From: an uncultured Akkermansia sp.
GTDB taxonomy: Bacteria; Verrucomicrobiota; Verrucomicrobiia; Verrucomicrobiales; Akkermansiaceae
Reading direction: 5' to 3'
Length of the DNA: 59,892 bases
Assembly: GCA_947632055.1 (NCBI GenBank)
Contig: CANRNS010000003.1
Coordinates: 1 to 59,892 of the forward strand
In this document: positions 49,126 to 57,817 of the stretch, piece after piece
How positions within the stretch are numbered: the stretch's first letter is position 1
Layout of the letters: every line of letters starts with the position of its first letter
Notes under the pieces: model-generated
Databases searched by the model: none
What the model was told of the DNA's origin: nothing
What the model saw: the letters and a program-made list of their open reading frames with translations, nothing else
Made by a program: the position numbers and the translations under genes

Positions 49126-50364
49126 CTACAGGAGTTCCGGATGCTCCAGGTAGTAGGCAATGCGCTGCATGAGACGTCCGATGTCGCCACCATCCACCAC
49201 GCGGTGATCGAAAGAGGCTGTAATATTGGCTTGCTCCACCGGGATAAAGCATTGAACTTCATCGCTCCACACCGGCACCTTCTGCACCGCGCCCACCCCG
49301 AGGATAAGACTCTCGCTGGGCAGAGGCATGGGCGTTCCGAAGGTGAGACCAAAACCGCCAAAATTGGTGACAGTGGCAATGCCGCCGCCCTTGTAAACAT
49401 CATCCAGACGGCGACTGCGCGCCTGCTCCACGATTTTGTTGAACTCGTCGATGGATTCATCCAGCGTGTGTTCATTCACACTGCGCATCACCGGCACCAA
49501 CACACCATCCGTCACCTGCACCGCGACGCCCAAGTCGATGCGCTTCGGAGTGAGGATACGACCGCCCACCATGTAACCCGCGCATTCCGGCGCCTCAGCC
49601 AACGCCAAGGCCAGCGCACGGACAAAGTAGAGCGTGTAGCCCGGGCGGCGCGGGTGCTTCTTGCGGTGCAGGATGATGGGAGCCATCAACACCGGACGAC
49701 CTGAACTGGCGATGGGGCGGCGCCATGTGCGCTGCATGCTGTCGGCCACACTGCGGCGCATGGGGCTCGCCTGGCGTGAGGGCCAGCCGTCCACGTATTC
49801 CAAAAACTTTTCGAAGTCGGAGATCGTGATGCGCCCCCCTGCCCCGGTGCCGACAATATAAGCCATATCGGCCTCCGTAATGCCCAGCTCATCCATGCGG
49901 GCTCGAATGCGAGGGGAGAGGTAATGCGCCCCGCGAACCCCGATGGGAACCGGCAAACCATGTCCGGAGTTGCGAGGGACGGCGGATGTTTCGCGGTATT
50001 CTCCTTCGGTACGAAAATGAGCGCCTGCATCGGCGGGGGATTTTTTTTCGGCGGAGGGATTTTCTTCCCGGGTCTGCCCGGATTCGGAAAGCACCTGAGC
50101 GCCGGAACGTTCAATCTCCTCCACCGTTGCCTCCACAATCCCGAGTATGGCGCCCACGGGCACCACCTCGCCCTCCGCCACATCCAGGGACACAACTGTA
50201 CCGGCACAGGATGTGGTAACGCCCATCACCGCCTTATTGGTCTCCACCTCCATTACCTCCTGGTCAGCCTGCAAAATATCGCCCGGATGAACAAGCAACT
50301 GCATAATCGTCGCTTCCGTGATGGATTCCCCAAGCTGGGGCATGAGAATGGGAACGTGTGGCAT
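49126..50364 (-). CDS. 2-oxoacid dehydrogenase E2, dihydrolipoyl acyltransferase
   Basis: This 412-residue protein has one lipoyl domain (ETNKAVMGV with the lipoylated Lys near residue 44), an Ala/Pro/Glu linker, a peripheral-subunit-binding domain (SPRIRARMDELGI) and the acyltransferase domain ending in SFDHRVVDGGDIGR with the catalytic His and Asp. It transfers the acyl group to CoA. The catalytic-domain type does not decide between pyruvate, acetoin and branched-chain substrates. It is the last gene of an E1 alpha-E1 beta-E2 operon; no E3 gene is nearby. Confidence 0.93.
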   Translation of the reverse strand: MPHVPILMPQLGESITEATIMQLLVHPGDILQADQEVMEVETNKAVMGVTTSCAGTVVSLDVAEGEVVPVGAILGIVEATVEEIERSGAQVLSESGQTREENPSAEKKSPADAGAHFRTEGEYRETSAVPRNSGHGLPVPIGVRGAHYLSPRIRARMDELGITEADMAYIVGTGAGGRITISDFEKFLEYVDGWPSRQASPMRRSVADSMQRTWRRPIASSGRPVLMAPIILHRKKHPRRPGYTLYFVRALALALAEAPECAGYMVGGRILTPKRIDLGVAVQVTDGVLVPVMRSVNEHTLDESIDEFNKIVEQARSRRLDDVYKGGGIATVTNFGGFGLTFGTPMPLPSESLILGVGAVQKVPVWSDEVQCFIPVEQANITASFDHRVVDGGDIGRLMQRIAYYLEHPELL

Positions 50365-50372
50365 GGCAGGTA

Positions 50373-51347
50373 TTAGAGGGAGATAAGATAACGCGCGGCA
50401 TCAGCGATGGAAGCCGCATTCGGGCGGTGCGCCTTCCAAAGCTCCGGATGGTAGGGAATGGGACTTTCCTTGGACGTGAGCCGTAGCGGCGGCGCATCCA
50501 GCAGGTGCATGCCCCCGGCCACCACGCGGGAGACCACTTCCGCCGCTACGCCACCCCACGGGAAATCCTCGCTCACCACCAGCATGCGACCGGTACGCGC
50601 GACCGAAGCAAGGATGGTATCCATGTCCAGGGGTTTGACCGAACGGAGATCCACCACCTCGAGTTCGTAGCCGCTCTGCTCGGCAAGATCCTGAGCAGCC
50701 TTGAGAGCCTCCGGCACCATGGCAGAGAAAGCGACAACGGTGGCGTGCTCGCCTTCCCGCGCAATGCGAGCGGAACCGATGGGCAAGGGATCAGACTCTT
50801 CCCACGAGTCGGCTTTGAGCCAGCGATAGAGGAATTTGTGCTCCATGAATACCACCGGATCGGGGATCTGCACTGCCTGCTTGAGCATGTGATAAGCATC
50901 GGATACCGTGGCGGGAGTGAACACATGCACCCCCGGGTAATGCGCAAAGAGAGCCTCCACGGACTGACTGTGGAAGGGGCCGCCGCCGGGCGTGCCGCCA
51001 CAGGGCATACGCATGGTGATATTGACCGGCACCCCGGTGCGGAAGAAGTGGGCGCCGGCGTTATTGCCCATCTGGTTGAGGCCGAGTGTGCCGAAATCCG
51101 CAAACTGCATCTCCACGACGGGCTTCATCCCTCCGAGGGCCGCACCAATGGCCACGCTCATGATAGCGTCCTCGGCAATGGGCGTGTTCAGCACCCGCTC
51201 CGGGAACTTCTCCGCCAGACCCTTGGTCGCTTTGAAAGCGCCACCGAACGTGCCTGCAATGTCCTCGCCGTACAGGAACACGCGATCATCCTCCTGCAGC
51301 AGTTCTTCCAGCGCGCGGTGAATCGCATCTATGTAAGTCACACTCAT
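50373..51347 (-). CDS. 2-oxoacid dehydrogenase E1 component, beta subunit
   Basis: The ATG at 51347 (MSVTYIDAIHRALEELL) overlaps the E1 alpha stop (ATGA), giving 324 residues, the family size. Conserved features are FLYGEDIAGTFGGAFKATKGL, TPIAEDAIMSVAIGAALGGM, MEHKFLYRW and EVVDLRSVKPLD. With the alpha subunit it binds thiamine diphosphate and decarboxylates the 2-oxoacid. The GGTPGGGPFHSQSVEALFAH stretch is typical of PDH-type beta subunits. It precedes E2 by 8 nt. Confidence 0.94.
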   Translation of the reverse strand: MSVTYIDAIHRALEELLQEDDRVFLYGEDIAGTFGGAFKATKGLAEKFPERVLNTPIAEDAIMSVAIGAALGGMKPVVEMQFADFGTLGLNQMGNNAGAHFFRTGVPVNITMRMPCGGTPGGGPFHSQSVEALFAHYPGVHVFTPATVSDAYHMLKQAVQIPDPVVFMEHKFLYRWLKADSWEESDPLPIGSARIAREGEHATVVAFSAMVPEALKAAQDLAEQSGYELEVVDLRSVKPLDMDTILASVARTGRMLVVSEDFPWGGVAAEVVSRVVAGGMHLLDAPPLRLTSKESPIPYHPELWKAHRPNAASIADAARYLISL

Positions 51348-52339
51348 GCTCGAACAGGTTTCCACGAAACAGAGTTCCAATCTAAAGACTGCGGGTCGGG
51401 AACAGGTTCACGCTGCGCTTGAGCCACAGCGCGTTGCACCTCGTCACGAATATGGGCATTCAACTCCTCGTCGTGCTGGTCAGAAAGCCACCCTTTCTCA
51501 ATGAGTTGGCGACGAGCAACCGCGAGAGGATCGCGATCAGCATAGGCCTGGCGCAGTGAATCGGGAATGTAGGAGGCATCATCGTGCTCGCCATGACCGC
51601 ACATGCGCAGCGTGGTGGCCACCACCCACTGAGGGCCTTCACCGGCGCGCGCCGCCGCAATGGCGCACTGCATCGTAGCGAGCGTTTGCAGAAAATCCGT
51701 GCCATCGCACTCGTGCGTAGCCATTCCGTAACCGCGTCCGCGATCGCACAGGGAAGCGCAGGCAAACTCCTGCGCATTGGGCGTGGAATAAGCGAACAAA
51801 TTATTACTCACCACCACCACCACCGGCAATTTTTGCACGGCAATCAGGTTGCAAGCCTCATGCGCAGCGCCCACGGAGGTGGTGCCATCACCGATGCAGG
51901 CCACACCCACGCAAGCCTTCTCGCCACGAAAACGCTTGGCGAGCATCATCCCGGCAACCACACCCACCATGGCCCCCAAATGAGAAACGGGAGCGGGCAC
52001 CCCCTGCAACGGCTGTCCCCAGTGGACATTGCCATCCTTGCCACCCATGCAACCCAGGGCGCTGCCAAAATACGAGCGTGCCGACTCCAACACAGCGTCA
52101 TCGCTCCAAGCACAGCGACCGGCCATCTCGCGGATGAAGGGATTGTACACATCGCGGCCCTTTTGGAGGAATACAGCTTCACAAGCGGCGATAGCCTCGT
52201 GTCCCCGCCCCAGGAACACCCCGCCGAAGATCTTGCCGGCCTTGTAGAGGGCGGAAACTTTTGTATCAAACGCACGAGCCGTACACATGGCACGGTATGC
52301 GCGCAAGGCTGCATCCTTCAGCTCACTCACGCGGGTCAT
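51344..52339 (-). CDS. 2-oxoacid dehydrogenase E1 component, alpha subunit
   Basis: This ~331-residue protein has the thiamine diphosphate motif GDGTTSVGAAHEACNLIAVQ...NN (IGDG to SNNLFAYSTP) and the phosphorylation-loop-like RMCGHGEHDDASY. The ATG at 52339 lies inside the predicted -10 box. The GTG three codons later (52330) is exactly 7 nt after that box and is an equally good start for a leaderless mRNA. It starts the E1 alpha-E1 beta-E2 operon; the substrate is not determined. Confidence 0.93.
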   Translation of the reverse strand: MTRVSELKDAALRAYRAMCTARAFDTKVSALYKAGKIFGGVFLGRGHEAIAACEAVFLQKGRDVYNPFIREMAGRCAWSDDAVLESARSYFGSALGCMGGKDGNVHWGQPLQGVPAPVSHLGAMVGVVAGMMLAKRFRGEKACVGVACIGDGTTSVGAAHEACNLIAVQKLPVVVVVSNNLFAYSTPNAQEFACASLCDRGRGYGMATHECDGTDFLQTLATMQCAIAAARAGEGPQWVVATTLRMCGHGEHDDASYIPDSLRQAYADRDPLAVARRQLIEKGWLSDQHDEELNAHIRDEVQRAVAQAQREPVPDPQSLDWNSVSWKPVRA

Positions 52340-52366
52340 TATACGTTTTGCACTCCTACAAATCAA
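52338..52366 (-). promoter_or_regulatory. Predicted promoter of the 2-oxoacid dehydrogenase operon (leaderless)
   Basis: On the minus strand TTGATT (52361-52366), a 17-bp spacer and a perfect TATAAT (52338-52343) precede the GTG at 52330 by 7 nt. The nearer ATG overlaps the -10 box. Confidence 0.65.
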
Positions 52367-52429
52367 GAGCAAACAGGTCGCCAGGAAAAATTAGAACAGC
52401 CAAACAGGCAGGCCGCAGAGAGCGAAAAT

Positions 52430-52468
52430 GAAATGCTCGACCGGGCTTTAGCGTCGGTCGAGCATTTC
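52430..52468 (-). terminator. Hairpin terminator after the hdeD-like gene
   Basis: GAAATGCTCGACC (52430-52442) and GGTCGAGCATTTC (52456-52468) are a perfect 13-bp stem with a 13-nt loop, 22 bp beyond the hdeD-like stop. The T-run after it is short (CATTTTCG), so termination is likely but not certain. Confidence 0.65.
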
Positions 52469-52490
52469 GGTGCATTTATGTCCAGGAAAA

Positions 52491-53054
52491 TTAAGAATGG
52501 TTGGGGAGCTCCTCCCTGCGCGGGGCGAGGGCGAGGAAGAGGAGAGTCCAGCCGGAGAATATCATCTCGACAGCAATGACAGTACCGAGGAGCCAGAAAG
52601 AGCTTTCCGGCCAACTCCACGTGACAAAAGCGCCGAGGATGATGGAAATTATGGCATTGATAAAACGCCAGGCATTTCCTGTCTCCGAGCGCAACGAGAA
52701 TGCGACAGCGAGTCGCAACACGCCACCGACCAGCAGGGCAATGCCGATGACGAGCGTGATGGCGCTCAACGAGACTTCGGTACGCATGATGAAGGTGATG
52801 CCCAAGCAAGCGTAAATGAGCGTGGCAAGGAGATTCCAGATGCGATACCCCGGGCGGGTGAACACCTGAATGAAGCGCATAAGCGCTACCACCAGCAGAA
52901 CAAACCCGGCCACCCACACCGCAGAAGCTCCCATGATATAGGGGAAACTTAGCAGCACGAAGCCCAGCACGAGTTCAGCGATCGCCAGCAGAGCCACCAG
53001 CCAGGAGTTGGTGACCACGCGGCCCGTCGTGTGTGTATTAGTATCATGATTCAT
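52491..53054 (-). CDS. HdeD family (DUF308) membrane protein
   Basis: This 187-residue protein has about six membrane helices in three pairs (AIAELVLGFVLLSFP, ASAVWVAGFVLLVVALMRFIQVF, LIYACLGITFIM, ITLVIGIALLVGGVLRL, FINAIISIILGAFV, LLGTVIAVEMIFSGWTLLFLAL), the pattern of HdeD-like proteins. HdeD is linked to acid resistance in E. coli; the role here is unknown. It overlaps the end of the superoxide dismutase gene by 11 nt, so the two are co-expressed. Confidence 0.85.
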   Translation of the reverse strand: MNHDTNTHTTGRVVTNSWLVALLAIAELVLGFVLLSFPYIMGASAVWVAGFVLLVVALMRFIQVFTRPGYRIWNLLATLIYACLGITFIMRTEVSLSAITLVIGIALLVGGVLRLAVAFSLRSETGNAWRFINAIISIILGAFVTWSWPESSFWLLGTVIAVEMIFSGWTLLFLALAPRREELPNHS

Positions 53055-53685
53055 GGCAAATTGCGGTTAGACGTTGATGAGTGTGTTCCCAATCGATATG
53101 GGACAGGAAGGAATCGATGTAGTCGGCGCGATTATTGTGGTAGCGCAAGTAATAAGCATGTTCCCACACATCGCATGCGAGGATAGGAAGGAAACCGGGA
53201 ATGAGAGCGTCATGATGGCGGCAAATGCCAAAGATACGCAACAGGCCACTGGCAGGGTCCACTCCCAACACACCCCAACCGCTCCCCTGCACCGCTAATG
53301 TGACGGCGCGAAACACCCTTTGAAAACCCTCTATACTGCCGAAAGAACGGTTGAGAGCATCTGCCAAATCGCCCATGGGTTGCTCGCCATCCTCAGGGGT
53401 CATACTCTCCCAGTACAGGCAATGCAAGATGTGACCACCGAGGTTGAAAGCCAAGCGTTCAGTAGCATCTGGCGCGGCAGAAGGGGGCAAATCGCCATTT
53501 TGCACACGGCGCAGGAGTTCTGCCGCTTCATTGGCTCCGGCCACGTAGGCCGCGTGATGCTTATCGTGGTGCAGCAACACCGTTTGCTCATCCAGCAGCG
53601 GCTCAAGCGCCGCCGGATCATAAGGTAACGGCGGCAGCACATAATGGCCATCGCGGTAAACACAGGTCGAGGGATTCGTATTCAT
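53044..53685 (-). CDS. Superoxide dismutase, Fe/Mn family
   Basis: From the ATG at 53685 (MNTNPSTCVYRDGHYVLPPLPYD) the protein has 213 residues. The metal ligands fall in LLHHDKHHAAYV, NLGGHILHCLYW and DVWEHAYY (Asp and His), and the GSGWGVL segment is present. It dismutates superoxide. No signal peptide is visible, so it is cytoplasmic. Whether it uses Fe or Mn cannot be read safely. It is followed by the overlapping hdeD-like gene. Confidence 0.95.
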   Translation of the reverse strand: MNTNPSTCVYRDGHYVLPPLPYDPAALEPLLDEQTVLLHHDKHHAAYVAGANEAAELLRRVQNGDLPPSAAPDATERLAFNLGGHILHCLYWESMTPEDGEQPMGDLADALNRSFGSIEGFQRVFRAVTLAVQGSGWGVLGVDPASGLLRIFGICRHHDALIPGFLPILACDVWEHAYYLRYHNNRADYIDSFLSHIDWEHTHQRLTAICHES

Positions 53686-53744
53686 GCCGAGGAGTGAGAT
53701 GCGACCCCGGAGCACGAATGTTCAATCCCAGTTAGAATGATGGA

Positions 53745-54804
53745 CTAACCAAGCGGCAAATCCAGATGGTGAGCTCGAGTCGTCTCATCGTGCAAATCCA
53801 GCATAGAAGAAGAAAAATCTTCGCCAAAGAAATCCACAAGGTGGCACACGGCAACATGGGCAGACTTTTCCTCGTATAGTCGAATCCAACGGTCAGCGTC
53901 CAGAGTCAATTCACCACTCTCAGCCGGCTCAGGGTAGACGCAGGGCATACCCAAACGATAAGGCTTTGGGATGAGCCGTGCTCACCAACATTTCTGAGAG
54001 ATGCAGAGGCGTGCGTAGAGGGGATCCACCTGCAAAGCAGATTGCAGGGGGACGCTACTGCCATCATCCGGCGCGAACGAACGACCGCCGACAATGATCC
54101 ACCACCCGCGAGCTGTACGATACACGCGCAAGCCAAGCCGCTCGTCCCGTGCGACCAGACTGCGTGCAGCTGCCAACAAACAAGACTCGGCGCTCATACC
54201 TCCATCGAAAAGGACAAGTAGGCGCTGCTTCCGCGGGCGAAGAAAAGAATCAACATCCAAGATACAGAGACTGGAGGTATTGAGCACTTGGACACCATAG
54301 CGGTTGCGAGTGATGATATTTTGCTCATCCATGCACTGCAATATCTGCTCGGTGGTAACAACGCTGTAAGATTCCGCATTGTTCTGCTCATCAAGCTCAC
54401 GCAAAGAACGACGGAAACGAGGGAGCGAATCCTCTCCATGGTGAGAAGAGCCATAAAAAATCAGCGAGCAGTTGCAACTTGGCAAGCATACGCTCATGCG
54501 CCTCCTGGGCGGAGCGGAAAGAAAACGCGCGGACGAGGAATGTCATCCCTGCCATCTTATGAACCCGGCGTTCCCAATATGGAGAAATTTTCATATCAAT
54601 AAAACATTGAACTGCTGTGATGAAATCTTCTGCTGCACGGTACCACGCAATAAAAAGCGTGTCAACCATGGAAAAACGACAATTCCTATTCCTCCCATTT
54701 GCCCCCAAAAAAGAGCGATCCCTCCAGGCGGTTATCGTCGTACAATGCAGCATAAACCATTGATTATTTACGGCCAACGATTGACGATTCGGATCTTCGC
54801 TCAT
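53745..54804 (-). pseudogene. Broken gene of unknown function (frameshift plus in-frame stop)
   Basis: Three pieces in two frames make one ~350-residue protein. Part 1 runs from MSEDPNRQSLAVNNQWF (ATG at 54804) to AKLQLLADF. A run of six Ts on the minus strand (54453-54458) shifts the frame; with five it would continue as YGSSHHGEDSLPRFRRSLREL. Part 2 ends at an in-frame TGA (53982-53984) in CISQKCW*ARLIPKPYRLG. I vaguely recall proteins with an arginine at this point (C-F-R-A-R-L), which would fit a CGA to TGA change. Part 3 runs to HLDLPLG. I do not know the family. With two lesions it is probably a pseudogene, though a miscounted homopolymer could explain the first. Confidence 0.7.
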
Positions 54805-54889
54805 GGGAAAAGGGGTCAATATTCGGAAGGTTATTGAGGGAAAAATAACTTTACGAATGGATGCCCCCCTGTGAGCAACATGATAAGGC

Positions 54890-55951
54890 TCACATTTCAA
54901 TAAGAGGTGGAATTACAAGACGGCGCGTTTCAAAACTCACAGCACCCCAGGATAGTCCTACGCCGAAACCGCAAGCAATGATTTTGCGAGAGGAGGATTC
55001 CATAAGCTGTTCGCGGATTCGGGTAACCATGGTGAGCGGAATGGTACCGGAGTTCGTATTGCCGAAATCCTGTAACGAGAGGGGACATTTTTCCACAGGG
55101 ATTTTGCACTTTCTGCGGATTTGCTCATTGATCATCTTGTTGGCTTGATGGAAGAGAAAATAGTCGATCAAATCAACACGGCTCGCCGTACGTTGGAGCA
55201 TCGCTTTGACGGCTTGGGTTGCCCGGGCAATGGCGAACAAGAACACAGAAACACCATCCATTTCCATATCGATGCCCCGATGCTTGTGACCGAATGGATC
55301 TACCCGGTATTCTAGGTCCTCGGCAGTTACGGGTTGCCGCATGCCTCCGCTTCTGAAGATGATAGCCTCATAACCTGTACCATCGGTGCACATTTCAGCC
55401 ACTATTTCAGGAGCATCCTGGTCAAAGACAAAAGCTGTAGCCGTACCAGCGTCACCAAATATAGGCAAGTCGGCACGTGTAGGGTGCTCTTCGCCGGTTG
55501 GCTCGGAGTCACCGCAGAGCAGTAAAGCCTTTTGGAAGCCGCCGCCTCGAATGAGTCCCGCAACAACAGCTAAACCATACACCCAGCCAGAGCACCCGAG
55601 CGCTATATCAAAACACGCGCATTTGGAAGAAAGCCCCATTTTGCCATGCAACACGCAAGCAGTAGCCGGTTGAATGTACTCCCGGGACTGGGCACTAAAC
55701 ACAAGCAGATCTATTTCATCCGGCGCCCAACCCAATTTCTGCATTAATTCTTCTGCCGCTTTCTGACACATATCAGCACATGTCATATTCCCTCCGTGAC
55801 GACGTACGCGCTCTATGCCGACTTTTTGAACAAAATCCTCTCTTGCTTTTTCATGAGGGAAAGCGGAACTTTCTTTAATATCAAGCGTCCGCTTCGGGAC
55901 AGCTGCGGATACTCCTGCTATACGAACGTTGGCGATGTGCTGGACTGACAT
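54890..55951 (-). CDS. 3-oxoacyl-ACP synthase III family protein (copy 2)
   Basis: The start MSVQHIANVRIAGVSAAVPKR at 55951, 14 nt after the upstream SDR stop, gives 353 residues. The thiolase-fold triad is visible: Cys in ALGCSGWVYG, His in LFHQANKM and Asn in FGNTNSGTIPL. Such KASIII enzymes condense an acyl-CoA with malonyl-ACP. Location in a six-gene operon with its own ACP, rather than with fab genes, argues for a specialised short acyl chain. It is the last gene; it ends LVIPPLIEM, which is informative for the frameshifted paralogue upstream. Confidence 0.93.
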   Translation of the reverse strand: MSVQHIANVRIAGVSAAVPKRTLDIKESSAFPHEKAREDFVQKVGIERVRRHGGNMTCADMCQKAAEELMQKLGWAPDEIDLLVFSAQSREYIQPATACVLHGKMGLSSKCACFDIALGCSGWVYGLAVVAGLIRGGGFQKALLLCGDSEPTGEEHPTRADLPIFGDAGTATAFVFDQDAPEIVAEMCTDGTGYEAIIFRSGGMRQPVTAEDLEYRVDPFGHKHRGIDMEMDGVSVFLFAIARATQAVKAMLQRTASRVDLIDYFLFHQANKMINEQIRRKCKIPVEKCPLSLQDFGNTNSGTIPLTMVTRIREQLMESSSRKIIACGFGVGLSWGAVSFETRRLVIPPLIEM

Positions 55952-55965
55952 AACGCTAAAGGATG

Positions 55966-56709
55966 TTACACACTTACTCCTCCATCGATGGTAAACTCGC
56001 TGCCGGTGATCCACACGGCGGCATCAGAAAGAAGGTAGGCTACGAGATGCGCCACTTCCTCCGGCTTACCGTATCGGCCATAAAGGTATTGTCTCCTGTC
56101 TTTCTCGAGATGATCCTCTCCTGCATCCACCGTCGTCATAGGTGTCTCAATCATTCCCGGACGAACGGAATTGAAGCGAATTCTCTTTTCCTTCAGTTCT
56201 TTTGAAAGTTGTAACGTGTAATAGGATAACGCTGCTTTTGCCGCACCGTAAAATCCATTTCCGAGGTGGTGATGATGAGAATCGATAGAAGACATCATGA
56301 CAACACTTGAGCCTTGTACCAATTTCCGTCCTTTGAGCAAGAGCGTTGCCAATCCAACAACGGAAAAGTAATGAATATCAAATAACTCGTGTACATTCTC
56401 CATTTTCGCGTAGCGGCACAGAATGGTCTTAACCATCCCGGCATTGAGTGACGCTCCGTCCAACTTGGGCAGCTGTTCTACGAGATCAGTGACAGCACCG
56501 GAATCAGTGAGATCAGCTGAAATAATGGAATGCCCTTCGCCTCCCATAGCTGTCCGTGTTTCTTGCAAGCGTTCCATATTACGTGCGGTAAGGATGCAGG
56601 TAGCGCCCAGCTTGGAACATTCAATGGCGATGGCGCGTCCGATACCGGACGAAGCCCCGGTGACAAGAATAACCTTACCGGTCAAATCCATGGGATTGTA
56701 GCTTGGCAT
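55966..56709 (-). CDS. Short-chain dehydrogenase/reductase (FabG-like, copy 1)
   Basis: This 247-residue Rossmann protein has the NAD(P) motif VTGASSGIGRA, SLNAGMV in place of NNAG, the catalytic Ser in MMSSIDSH, and FYGAAKAAL with the Tyr/Lys pair. It ends EFTIDGGVSV, the normal FabG-type end. In this operon it probably reduces the 3-oxoacyl-ACP made by the KASIII enzymes to a 3-hydroxyacyl-ACP. It is closely similar to the next SDR (57567-56752), so the pair arose by duplication. Confidence 0.92.
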   Translation of the reverse strand: MPSYNPMDLTGKVILVTGASSGIGRAIAIECSKLGATCILTARNMERLQETRTAMGGEGHSIISADLTDSGAVTDLVEQLPKLDGASLNAGMVKTILCRYAKMENVHELFDIHYFSVVGLATLLLKGRKLVQGSSVVMMSSIDSHHHHLGNGFYGAAKAALSYYTLQLSKELKEKRIRFNSVRPGMIETPMTTVDAGEDHLEKDRRQYLYGRYGKPEEVAHLVAYLLSDAAVWITGSEFTIDGGVSV

Positions 56710-56751
56710 CGTCCTTCCTCACTCGGTTGGTATTTGGTTCACACGCCTCTC

Positions 56752-57567
56752 CTATGCTGCAACGAATTCCGAATGTTGCGCCAGATGGTATTTTCTTGCA
56801 TTTCCACCCGCTGCACATTTATAATCAACTAGTTGATACCCCCCCCCGATATCAAATTCGCTATTCGTTATCCATTCCGCCGCATCAGACATCAAATAGG
56901 CAACCAAGTGGGCAATTTCCTCCGGATGCCCGTAGCGACCGTAAATATAACGCTTTTTATCTTTTTCCATGATGTCCTCCCCAAAATCATGGGACGTCAA
57001 GGGAGTTTCAACCATTCCGGGATGCACGGAATTGCAGCGGATTTGTTTAGGCCTTAATTCCGAAGCTAAATCGTGCATATACCGCGTAAGGGCTGCTTTG
57101 GAGCACGCATAAAAACCATTTGCCGGATCCTGCACACGCGTTGCCAGTGAAGACATCAGAAGGATGCAGGACTTTTTATTCATTCTCCTTTTTTGCAAGA
57201 GCAATGTTTGTAGCTGTACAATTGAGAAAAAATTAATGTTAAACATCTGCCTGATGGATTCCATCTTGGCATAGCTGCACAACATTCGATTGTTGATTCC
57301 AACATTATGCGAAACACCGTCTAATTTCGGCAACTGCTCTACGAGAGCAACCACGGCAGCAGTATCGGTGAGATCAGCGGAGATGACGGTATGTCCCTCT
57401 CCTTCCATGGCCGCCAATGTTCCATGCAAGCGTTCTATGCTGCGTGCGGTAAGGATGCAGGTAGCGCCCAGCTTAGAACATTCAACGGCGATGGCGCGTC
57501 CGATACCGGACGAAGCCCCGGTGACGAGGATCACCTTGCCGGTCAGATCCATGGGATTGTAGCTCAT
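56752..57567 (-). CDS. Short-chain dehydrogenase/reductase (copy 2) with a frameshifted C-terminus at a poly-G tract
   Basis: From MSYNPMDLTGKVILVTGASSGIG (57567) it parallels copy 1 throughout, with FYACSKAAL as the Tyr/Lys pair. After SEFDIGGG the frame crosses nine Gs on the minus strand (Cs at 56839-56847) and continues into 26 extra residues (YQLVDYKCAAGG...). With eight Gs it would stop as DIGGGIN, about 245 residues, the same length as copy 1. The tail is therefore probably a product of tract slippage or a sequencing miscount. It starts 16 nt after the ACP gene. Confidence 0.88.
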   Translation of the reverse strand: MSYNPMDLTGKVILVTGASSGIGRAIAVECSKLGATCILTARSIERLHGTLAAMEGEGHTVISADLTDTAAVVALVEQLPKLDGVSHNVGINNRMLCSYAKMESIRQMFNINFFSIVQLQTLLLQKRRMNKKSCILLMSSLATRVQDPANGFYACSKAALTRYMHDLASELRPKQIRCNSVHPGMVETPLTSHDFGEDIMEKDKKRYIYGRYGHPEEIAHLVAYLMSDAAEWITNSEFDIGGGYQLVDYKCAAGGNARKYHLAQHSEFVAA

Positions 57568-57583
57568 GAAAGACGAATAAGAA

Positions 57584-57817
57584 TTAAGCTTTTCTCTTCT
57601 CAAGGGCACGAGCAATATCACCAAAGGTTTGAAGCTCGCGGAAGTCCGCCGGGCTGATGATGACGTTATACTGGTCGTCAATCATGGCGATGGTGGAGAG
57701 ATAGGCGAGGGACGACCACTCCGGCAGTTCACGGAATTTCTCATCCGGGCTGAGGGTACGGTCTTCAATTTCGAGTACTTCTTGCATTTGAGCAAGGAAT
57801 TGGGTCATGTCGATCAT
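57584..57817 (-). CDS. Acyl carrier protein (dedicated, atypical DSL motif)
   Basis: This 77-residue acidic helical protein has the ACP fold pattern (MTQFLAQMQEVLEI... PEWSSLAYLSTIAMIDDQY). The phosphopantetheine serine is within W-S-S-L; the usual D-S-L aspartate is replaced by Ser, and Trp precedes it as in many specialised ACPs. It would carry the acyl chain made by the flanking KASIII and SDR enzymes. Its ATG overlaps the TGA of the current KASIII frame. Confidence 0.88.
   Translation of the reverse strand: MIDMTQFLAQMQEVLEIEDRTLSPDEKFRELPEWSSLAYLSTIAMIDDQYNVIISPADFRELQTFGDIARALEKRKA

Noticed and set aside
50040..50052. Run of eight Ts (Lys-Lys codons) in the E2 linker as another slippage tract
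   Set aside because: The gene is in frame on both sides and the tract is in a flexible linker; nothing suggests an off-by-one state.
54450..54465. Programmed -1 frameshift site (T TTT TTA) in the broken gene
   Set aside because: A -1 slip would enter the third frame, which is not the one with the downstream protein. Removal of one T (+1) is needed, so a mutation or miscount is more likely.
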